Positions 50,201 to 62,200 of a stretch of 64,000 bases of DNA are shown piece by piece. The notes under the pieces are model-generated. The model was not told the DNA's origin and ran no database searches. It was given only the letters and a program-made list of their open reading frames with translations. How positions within the stretch are numbered: position 1 is the stretch's first letter; every line of letters starts with the position of its first letter. Source of the stretch: Eumeta japonica (taxonomy: Eukaryota > Arthropoda > Insecta > Lepidoptera > Psychidae); NCBI GenBank assembly GCA_005406025.1, contig BGZK01000012.1:62001-126000 (forward strand), written 5' to 3'. A program made the position numbers and the translations under genes.

Positions 50201-53200
50201 CTAAAAACTAGATAAGTTCTCAGTTTACTGTCTGTGTTACACTGCTTCAAGAAATGTTATAGAAAAAAAATGATTTCATTTCATACTTTTATTGAACAGG
50301 AGACTCTGCCACAAGAAGCTGATCCAGAAATATGTCGTAGTCCATTAGAAAGACTTGTTTTGTTATCCAAAATGCTGAACATGGGCACACCACAAGAAAT
50401 TCTTGCATTAGCAATGGATCCGCCTGATCTATCCAACATACAACGTACAATATTAGTGTTAAAAGAGGTAAGTTAATTCATAAATTATAAGAAATATAAA
50501 ATTCTTACACCATCTTAGCTACTGTATTGCACTTTCTATTAAAACATTTGTTATGAATATTAAATTAGTTTTGATTGCACTTAAAATTAAAGTATGATTG
50601 CATGTACAGATGAAGCTGACATAGTTACAAACGAGAGCTTTAAAAAGAGTATTTGGGAATAAATAGTAGGTAGTCTAAGAATTATTAAAGTCTGCATGTT
50701 CTTTAACTATAAAACATGTTTTTTTGTAAGAATGTTCTTATTATGAACATACAACAATTTGTGTTTTTACAAATGATTATTTTCATTTAAGATCGGTGGT
50801 CTGAAGAAAACTGTAGATGAAAAATTAACTATGGAAGATGGTGACATCACTTACCTTGGTCGTATCATGGCTAAACTTCCAGTTGATGTGAGGGTGTCCA
50901 AACTGATCATGCTTGGACACATATATGGATGCTTTGAAGAAGCCATTATAATGGGTGAAATTAATATTTATGATTAATTTAATATTTTTAGTGTGTTTAA
51001 AAATATATGGTCATATTGATATTGTGCTTTCATCTTACTGTTTAAATGAAAGATTATTATTTTTATTTTATTAATTTTTCGTAAACCAAAGTACAATTTG
51101 TTTTATGTTAAGAGATAGGTCTAAAAATGTAATGTATCGTTATTGTCAATATTGTATGAACTTGACAATAGCTACATTCTACATTAAAACTGTAATTTTA
51201 TTGTGTAAAATATGGTATACATTTATAATGTTTTTATGTGAGATACATTATATTTTATATTTTTGTCGGTTCATGCTATATTTTTTTAATTGATCAACAA
51301 TTATTTTGCCATAACTAAAAGAATTATATTCCAAAGTGATATTTTAAAAATTGTCAGATGATTATCATTGATTGTTAATGTTATTGATTTCAGGGGCAGC
51401 CATGACTGTCAAAAATATTTTCAGTAATCCTTTTCAAGAGAGATTGAATGCTTACAATTCGAAATTAACATGGGCTGATGGCTCAACTAGTGATTGCATT
51501 GCTTTTCTAAATGTTTATAAGGTAATCAATAACATTCTTAACACATATTAAAACTTTACAGTATAACTCATAGTACCATTTGCATAAACAATATTGTATT
51601 GGGACCTTGAATAAGTTCTCGCTGTTTCTTCAAAAATGGCAGTAGCAGTACCCTGTTCATGGAATTTCGAATGGTAACACACATGCAAGGCAGTAGTGTA
51701 TTAAATTTCAGTGTATGGTAGTTCACTTTAGTGTAAACTAAGTAATTTTTTCTTAGTTCTGAAAATGTCTACTTTTGTGCCAAATAAAGTATATTTGCAA
51801 GGAATTTTATTGCACTACTTTATTCAAACGAAATCTGCAGCTGGAGCACATAGAATTCTTCTGAGACTTATGGTGACAATGCTTTGTCGGATACGACATG
51901 CAGAGACTAGTTTCGACGCTTCAAAAGTAATGATTTTGAACTTGATTATAAAGGACGTTCTGGCGCACCGAAAAAATTTAAAGACGAAAAGTTGGAGGAA
52001 TTACTCGATCAAGACAGATGTCAGACGCTAACAGAACTTGGAAAAAAATTACAAGTAGATGATTTAACTGTTTCAGAATGTTTAAAAGTTTAGGAATGAT
52101 CCAGAAGCAAGGACATTGGGTACCGTATTAATTGAAGTCCAGAGACGTCGAACGGCGGTTTCTCGCATGTGAACTATTGCTTCAACGGCAGAAAAGAAAA
52201 GGTTTTTTGCACCGCATTGTGACTGATGATGAAAAGTGGATACACTACGATAAAGCGTAGAAAATCGTGGGGTAAGCCCGGCCATGCGTCAACATCGTCT
52301 GCAAAACCAAATATCCATGGTTTGAAGCTTCTTCTCTGTATTTGGTGGGATCAGCAGGGTGTAATTTATTATGAGCTGCTCAAACCGAATGAGACTATCA
52401 CGGGGGATCGCTATCGATTTCAATTGAGTTTTTAGAGTTTTAAGTCGATCCTTAAAAGAAAAATAGCCGCTATACAAGCAGAGACACGACAAAGTGATTT
52501 TGTTACATGATAACGCTCGCCTCATGTTGCAAAACCAGTGAAAACTTACCTGGAAACGCTTAATGGGAAATTCTACCCCACCCGCTGTATTCACCTGACA
52601 TAGCCCCTTCTGATTTTCACCTATTCCGTTCGATGGCACATGGCCTAGCTGACCAGCGCTTTCATTCTTATGAAGAAGCTAAAAAATGGATCGATTCTTG
52701 GATAGCCTCAAAACACATGTCTTTTTCCGACGCGGAATTCATATATTGCCAGAAAAATGGAAGAAAGTGGTCGCTAGTGATGAACAATACTTTGAATGAA
52801 TGAATGAATCGACACCTCCACAACCCCAAAGGGTGGTGGTAGTTGAAGTCACCGAGCCCAATATAAGTTCTCATAAGGGAGGAGAGGATAGCTTCTAACC
52901 CATTTAGGATTAGGGGGGAAGGTGAGGTAATGTATAGGGACAGGAAGGTAGTACCCTCAACCTTCACGACAACTGCCTGGAGGCCATCGCCACGGGATAC
53001 CAACCGGGGAAAAAGGAGTATGATTTCTGATGAACACAGCGACACCGCTGTATTCATCAGATCTGTCGTCTCTAAGGCAGGCGAAACCAGGCACTCTAAA
53101 GTGACTGCCCGGCTTCAACCATGTCTCAGACACGGCAGCATCGGTGGGGGAGTATTTTTGCAGTAGGAAGATAAGTTTGGATTTATCCTTCCTTAAACTC

Positions 53201-56200
53201 TGGCTATTCCACTGAATAGCTACTGCTGGACGAGCCATTTTCGTCAGGGTGTTAGGGCAGAAAGAAGTTTCAATAAAGAAGACAAAAGATCAATTAATTA
53301 TTAGGCTTTGTTTAGAATTACTTTCAACAGGACTTGAGGGTTGAAAGAGCGCAGCCATTGGGACTAGAAGAAAATCCACTGAAATAATCTCCTGATGGGA
53401 AGCTTTATTGTGTCCTTTGTTAGGCCCAGGAGCTGACTGACGAGGCTTCAAGAAGATGGTTTTTCTATTAGAGGATGAAGAATTAGGAAGCTGCGACTTC
53501 TGAGCACTAGGGTTAGAAAGGGAGGAGGCAGCAGCGTTTGTATATGATTTACCAATAGAGGGATGTTTTTTGAAGCCTCATAATAGGAAATAAATTCTTC
53601 AGCCATAGAAATCTTGATACGGTTCTATCCATCCAGTTTTGGGCAGAGTTTGCTAGTAGCGGTATATCGACTCAAACAGTGAAGATAGGACACTTCATCA
53701 CGACACTCCCTCACGGTGCAGGACTCGCCTATATGCGCATTACCGCACTTAAAACATCTAGGCTGATGTCTACATTGAGCTTTAGTATGCCCATATCGGC
53801 AGCAGCTGTAGCACTGGATTGTTGGGTAAGTGTATAACTCGACCGACAGAGCGTTGTAACAGAGAAATACCCTCTGCGGCAACATCTGCCCATCAAAGGT
53901 AAGCACAACAGTTTAAGACGGTTTCCAGACAGTGGAGCCATCCACCATCGTCTTACAGTTAAGGTGCCGAATCTTTAACATCTGATCGCAATCCTCTGGA
54001 ACCACAATGCAACCGAGAATCTCTTTCGGGGTCCAATCGGAAGGGACACTTCGCACTAGGCTAAGACAAATAACATTAAATTATGGGATGAAAGCCCTTA
54101 GGCCCTTGAGTGTAGGGAGAGGGTTACAAACAAATATATTAATGGCTATGGAATCCAGGAAGGAGAAGGCAATGCAATTCCTCCCGATCCTCTTCACGCT
54201 GCCATTGACAATGTCTTTGTCATTGGTCGATTGCAGGATTTTTCCAAAAGACACCGGGTGGAGCACACTGCCAGGAGAAGAGGAAGCTTTGATCCTCTGG
54301 CAATGAATAACAAATGCGCCTATGTCATTATTATTCTACACCTACGTCCTTCACTTTTAGTTGAAGGGCTAGTTGAGTCAGAATGAGTAGCAAAGGAGGG
54401 TTGAGTAGGACCAATTGCAGAGAGATGAGTGAGGAATGGAACATCGTTTAACGAAGGGGGTCGAGAACTGCCTGTTATATTTAATTTGGAGTTTGTCCTA
54501 TGCCTTTCTTTATGAGCACGTTTTTTCGATAATCTTTTCTTTTCATTTATTTCATCCTCCGAGCAGGTCGTAGTTCTAGCATGGGAAATAGTGACAAACG
54601 GGGCCGGAGAAGGAGGAGCTGAGAAGGAAGGTAGAACATATATCGGAAGTTGGGCCGTATCATCGGGCGGGTCGTCCATCCTGGACTCGGAGCCTCTTTC
54701 GCAGACAATAAAAAATAATAGGTTATAAAAATAAAATAATAATAATACAAACCCAAAGTGCAACACGGAAAGAATAGGTAGGAGAGCAGTACAAGGAGCA
54801 CAGATATATTACAGGGTACAAACATAACAATGAATGCTAGGAATCAGATAAAAATACCAAAAAAAGTTACACATGTTGATACCTGATGTACACTTTTACT
54901 TACGATTCTAGGTAACACTGATTACACAAATATTTGTGTAATGAGCATTACCTATTATAATTTTATTTTTTATTAGATGTATGCGAATCGTATATCGGAG
55001 AAACTTACTTCAATTAAAACATATATTTTGTCAAAAATGTTAGTGTTTTTGGAAATAAAACTTTCCAAAATATACAACAATAATTTGCCTTTTAATATTG
55101 TATGCCGTTCTTTTAATTACAATGTGTTAAAGATGTTTTGTTAGGTAAAGAAAACGTTATATAAGCAAGAGAAGTTTACTTGCTTTTTAAAAAAATTCTC
55201 TTAGAGTTTTCATCGAAGAGAGAAGGGAGTTTAATGCATTTATGATTTCGACTGTATGTCAGTGGTTCAGAATACAAATCATAGAGCAATATGTATCTAG
55301 GGAAATATAGAGTATTGATTTATTTGTTTATCTATATTGATTTTCTTCTACAATCTCAAATTATAATTATAATGTATTTACAATTTTAAATTTTTTAATG
55401 TATTGTTAAAAAAAATATGTCCATCTGCTGTAAAACAAAGTTATTTTAATGCCACTTTAGATCAAAAATTCAGTTGAACACCTTAAGCTAAACAAAAACA
55501 GGATTTGAATGCAGCATCCATCATAAAACCGTATTTTACTTTAATTCAATTAAATCATTTAATTGAAGAGGCCTATTACAAAAATAGAATTTGTTTACTA
55601 TGTATCTTAAACACATTATTCATACAAACAAATCTTTAGACATTATTTTTTCTCAGGTATGGACCCATCTCAGGAGCAGACAGTACTTCAAGCAGCATGG
55701 CAATAATGAACACGAATGGGCTCGTCGCTTTTATCTCCAAGTTCGTTCCATCCGCGAACTGGACGACATGATCACTGAACTAAAAAGGCGGTTGTCTCAT
55801 GAAGGAATAGAGGCTTTAGAAGGAAATTCACCTTGGAATAAACACGAGATACCATTATTGCTTAAGGTTTGATAAAATTTAAATTCTTCATTTGTTACTT
55901 CAAAGAATTGTTAGTACATCAAATTTCATGAACGTGATCATACTAAACTACAAATGTTAATTTGGGGGGCCAGCATAGAATTAAAGACAAGGAAATTTCA
56001 GAACATTAGAAATTCCAGATATTACTGTAACATGAATATTGAAAATGATCGAATATAAAAATAGTAAACCATTTAAAATTTTGAGTGTGTAAACATTTGA
56101 GTTAAATAACAAGTTAATAAATACAAAACTTAAATACCAAAGTACATAATAATTAAAGAGTTCGAAATGAAGATGGTGATCATATTTTTAAATTGCCATC

Positions 56201-59200
56201 TTCATGTTATACAGTGGAGCGTCGATTATCCGAACGTCGCTTAAGCGAACGACCACGTATCCGAACAGTAGTTTCGGGCGGGTCAACATCCCCTGTCCCG
56301 CGCGTGCCTCGCTCGCGCCTCACGCGCTGCAGTTTTCGCGCACTTGTCGCGACTCGTTCGCTTGTTATTGTACTCGTATGTCACTTCCAAGTAACCGCTT
56401 GTCGATATTGTACTAAATTTTTCCGCGTGAAAGTAAACTCTCTATTTAAAATGCAATATACATATAGGTAGTTCGATTATCCGAAAATACCGCTTTTCCG
56501 AACACCCAAGTCCCGCAATTAGTTCGGATAATCGACGCTCCACTGTAATCTTAAACTTTTTTCCAGATAATAATCGCTGGCGCTTTCTATCCGAACTACT
56601 TTATCCAAGGCAGCGGCGACGAGGCCCGCGAACGAGAAGCTACGAAAATTTTAGGCGGTAACGACCCACGATATACGGTGTATCTTAAAGATTTTCCTAC
56701 CGACCAGCCGGGACCGGTTTACGCCTCTTCTATCAAGAACATCATTAAGAAGTACACGGGCGATGAACCCAGAGTCACCTTTGATCAGAATAGCAGGTTA
56801 ATAATGCATATTTGTTCAAAATTAAGTAAAATAATTTAAATTTTACCTTAAGCAGGCGAGTGCATTTCTTATATGCACAAAGATATTGTCTGCTCTGATT
56901 TGATACTAAAACCCTAACAATTGAACCTTTTAAATATTAACGTTTTGAGCCCGCGCGGCCTCATAGAAGGCCGCGCTGTTTAGTTCTCTATTTCCTCGTA
57001 CTTAAAAATTCACTTTAAATTTCTGGGTTATACTTGTTTGCTCTATGAAATTGAATTGTATTGTTTAGGAAATAAGGCAGCAAATCGAATCTTTTATCTT
57101 AGAAAATTTACAATGTATTTATAAAGTTGAATAATCGTTCAATTCACTTCGCGATGGCGCTGTCGTAGCCGGTTTGTTATGATATCATCTCTGTTTATGA
57201 TAATTCACTTTACAAAAGTAATCGCGATTTTTTTTTTTAATATATATATCAAAGTATGTAGAATGTTTTATAGCATAGTAAAGTATATACTTCTATCGTG
57301 TTTGTGTTTCTCAGAAGTAAATACGTGATAAATGTGCCTCAAGTTTCATTTGTCGGTTTTGATTTTATTTTATGTGTTGATTTGTAGTGATGAATAGTTT
57401 TTCTCAGTCCAATTTTATTGTCAAATTATTACATATTTATAAAAAATCATGTTGAATGTGGCCAAAGGCGAATCGGTCATTGTATTTTGCATTGATAGCT
57501 AGAAAGAATTTCTATGAGTATTTCTTGATAAAATTACACATACAAAAAAAATATGTAATAACATTATTTCTAGTTTATTATTTTTGCGACTGCTGATCGA
57601 CTGAGCACATCTATAATCACGATGGGTTTACAACGGTTGGCAAAGAAATATATGCGCGCCATTAGCGTTTTTTGTGGTCATGTTTTATTCATTTTTTACT
57701 AAAAGTATGCAGTTCTACTATGTTATAGGTAAATTTATCAAACCTATAATAACACTACGACAGATTTATCTATCTTTTGTGGAGAAATAGTGTATTTTAT
57801 CCAATTAATGTGCAGTGTAATTTAACTTATGTGATTCTAGTTGGTTTATGCAACATTCCTATTATATTCCCATTAAAATATAATGTCTGTAAAAATGTGA
57901 GTATTTCATATGTAATAAGAATGTAACTGTAAATTGAAAAAAAAATACAGTAACATGAAGTATCAGCATTTCAGTTTATTTTACAAAGTTTTTGGATAGG
58001 GTGTACGTTGCCTTGACACATCTAGATGAACCACGCGCAGGATGGTAGGAAGTGGTATTAAAATTGCGCGTTGATTAGGTTGAGGGGAGCGAGCTCTAAC
58101 ACTATTCCACAGCCCGTAAATTCTTGTGATATAGAATTTATAAAAAAACTATCGCACCTTAATATTTGGAATTTAATATAATAATTTTAAAATTTTAATT
58201 CATGTCTATATTCGTTATCTATTATTAGTATTTCATTTTATGAATAAATATTTTAAAAAATACAAAACGGCAATATTTAATACTTTATTAATTAGAATAT
58301 TATTTATTACTGATGCCATCTACCAGAAATTGTAGAACGAACAAGGCAAACATCGATGTGTGATGTTTTGATATAACGCTATCTGTTAAAAAACTATAGT
58401 TTATATAAATTTGTTTACTTCTAGAATGAATGTTTACTTTAAAAATCGTTGGCCGATTTTCAGATTAAATAGGTAGTATATAATTATAATAGAAAGGACT
58501 AAAAGTAACTTGTAAATAAAAGTTATATTATTACCGCCATTTGTTGGAACTTACAGAATTAATTGAACTTATATTACACAATATGGAAATGAAAACCACT
58601 ATTTCTGTCTCTATTGAATAATAACATTGTGCATAGAATTTATTTTTTTTGTTTATGTCATTGTCATATACAAATATTTACATTGTTTATGCAACATTGC
58701 AAATTGTCTGAGAATTGTTTGTCAAATGAATTGTCTATTGAATATAATCTCTAATATTAACAGCTCAGTATATTGAAAATTCTTTTTCAATAATTATTAC
58801 TAGGTTTTCAATTATTTTATGTAATCATCATATTACAAAATTATTTAATATCCATTTAATATATTAAATAATTTGAATTGAAATAAATTGGTTATATATG
58901 TACAATTGTATATGTATAATTAAATGTGTCATTGACCCGTGATCATGTTGACAATGGTGCAGGAGCTATCACTGCCCTGGGCTGCATGACAGAGAAGCCG
59001 TCCACATAGCATCTGCGAAATATGTCTCAAGCACTACAGAAATTCTGTAAACTGAAATGCATACAAAAAACATTTTTACAACTATGGACACGTATAAAAA
59101 AAAATCTTGCGAGCCCTCACAGATCTGTGCTTTTTGCTAGTTCGATATACAATACAGAAAAACACTAAGTACATCAATTCCATACTCTACAAAACAACCT

Positions 59201-62200
59201 AGCCATGAAAAATTTCAGATAGAGAAAAATACTATATTGTTCTCAAAACTGTCCTTAACTGGCCTTTAATCGGAAGTAATATGCAAAATAGAGAGCTAAT
59301 CTATTAAAAAAAATTTGATAGATATAAAAAATATATAAAAAATAATTGGCATTAATGACATCTGGATAAAACATATATGAATTCATTAAAATTAAATTTG
59401 TGCATGTAATGTTAAATTTCCTGGCACCTTTGTTATTTTATCAATAATTGACAGTATATCAACAAAATGGCATTCGTCTGGCATTTTTTGAGATAGTGTA
59501 ATCTGGAAAATAGAATATGTAATTTGTTTGATCCTATGACACTAGTTTTTAATTATAGAAAATTTGGGATTAAAAGAGTTATGTAAAAAAAAAATAAAAA
59601 AAAATCTGACACCATAAAAGAGAATGAAAAAGATGGAAACAAAGATGTGAAAAATTATGCAATCAAATGTGACAAATATTTGTACCCAGATGCATATATC
59701 TAGCAAAAGTCACAGTTAGTAAGGAAATGTGAATACGATGCCTCAATCGAAAATGTAATTTAATAGCTATGAGAGAATATAGGAACAAATAAACATACAT
59801 ATATACGTACATGTCAAACACAACACTTTTTTTGGGCTTTGCCAAAATTAGGTGAAAATGCTTATACCCTATCTCTAAATTTTATACATGTAAAATTTTG
59901 AGATAGGGTATGCATTTGTTATTAATATTGTTTGCCAATATAATTTTGGCACGAATGATTATAATTTAGGGAATTGTAAATAAATATATTTATAATTCTT
60001 TGTATTATAGGACTTTCTTTACTTTCATTCTAGTAGATTGAAAATATTGTAATAATTCTATTATATTAAATCATATAGCGATTTGGTTATTCAAATTATT
60101 TATATTTATAGCAATACAGTTTTATAAATTTTATTACAGTTTTTACAATACTGTCCTTTATGGTGTATTAATAAAACATCTTTCTACAGTATAATGAACT
60201 TAATTAAAAATAAAAACTTATCACACATTTTATTTTTCAGCAAAGTTTTTTTGTCTTTCACTAAAGAGGATGAGACTCGTCCCAAAGGAAATACTAGGGT
60301 TAGTTAATCTCTTTTCTGACTTCCATGCAATTTTTAATATACAAATGAAATTAATAGTTAATGCATATTTTTTAGAATCCGACTATCCCTGGAAAGGTTG
60401 TGTTACCAGTTTACAAAGCTTTAAAAATACGTCAGCTGAAAATAGACGTTAGAGTTGCATTATTACCGTGAGTTATTTTAAGTTTTATAATATTTTGAAT
60501 GTTTTTAATCAATATTTATATTGAATTCTATTTACATAATTTTTATTTCAGACCAGAAAAGGCGAAAGAAATTGCTAACTGCATCGAATTGCAGAATAAA
60601 ACTAATTTGAGTAATAATGAGCTTGTACCCAAACTGCCAGATATTGATGACACTCATTTTCCTATAAAGATATCTCAGGTTTGTAACATTAAATTTTATA
60701 GAGCCTAATATGTAAACTTTACCCACCCTAACAATTTTATTAGTATAGAAGTATTGCAATTATGTATTTGTTAAAAATTTTCAACATATTGTGAATTTCA
60801 AATGTAATATTTAACTAAAAAGTCTGCAAAAATTATTTGCCTGCAAACGTCACATAAGTGCAAAGTTATTTCTACTTACGTGACTTTTAAAGCCTACCAT
60901 ATAACTGAAGTGTTTTCATATATTAGATCATTTATAAAATCTAGTGCTTGTATTTTAATGATTTTTTGTAGGGTAAAATGTATAGACTGGTTATTTATAT
61001 ATCATTGTTTCATAGAACATTGGTTTTTTTACAAGGTGATATTTGTGTCTAACGTTCAATCCTACGTCCTATGATATTAACCTGTAATGGATTTATGGTA
61101 AATTTAAATTTTTATTTAGTATGTTGTCCAGTAAAGTGTCATTATTTTTATAGTTCATAAACTGCGGCTATTTCTGGGCTCAATACGACGACGACGACAC
61201 GATGCAAGAGCTCCAAATCATTCAAAAGGCCTTGAACATGAAACCGCTTCTGGTGTACGCACAGCCGCCGCGCGTGGGCGACTTGCTAGTGGCGCCCTAT
61301 CAAGACGAGTCCGGTACTCAGTATTACCGCGTTTGCGTGCACAAAATCTTGCCTAAGGATATGGTTTGGGTGAGTGATGTAAAAAAAAATTCACCACGGA
61401 AATATAAATACTACTCGTAATATTTATAATGAACGTGATTTTTTTTTAACTAACTTAACTAATGAGCGATCTAGGTTATTGCATTGAAACTTGCCTATTG
61501 TTGCCTGAGTTTATGCACATGTCATTTGTCTTAATCACAGCAATGACTTGACATATCTTGAATGATAGACATCTAAAAGCTGAGTCCTGCCATAATTAAT
61601 TAATCTAATATTATTTGAATGATGACAACATTTCTATATGACAACTATTTAACATTGCCAGCATATGCAACCACACTTACATTAGCTACTTAATCATTTT
61701 TAGCTCTTATTTTCTCTCCATTTTCCGTGTTCAATTAATAGTAACTAATTTCCCTCCAATTTTGGTCTTTAATCAGCTTTTTCTTGTCGAACACTTTTCA
61801 TGTAAATAACTGAGCGTGACTGATAAAATAAAATAAAATTAATGATTTTTAAATATTCCAATTATAAGAAGTCGTACAGATAAACATACAAAAAAATAAA
61901 GTAACCTACATTTTATTTTATTTTATTATTGTCATTATCAAATTATAAGTAGACATACAGGAAGATAAATTAACAATTTACTTATATAGGTAATTTAAAA
62001 TGGTGTGCTCTATTTGTACACTAAAATTCATTAAAATCGATTAACTTGGGCTATGAAAAAAAATACAAATGAACAGACAGACAATCAAACTAAAGGTAGC
62101 CTATGTCCATTTTATGATGTCAAACTATTTTCATGTCTTTCATCCAAATCGGTACAGTAGCGTAGATGTGAAAACATTTTTACGTTTTGACACCTAAGCT

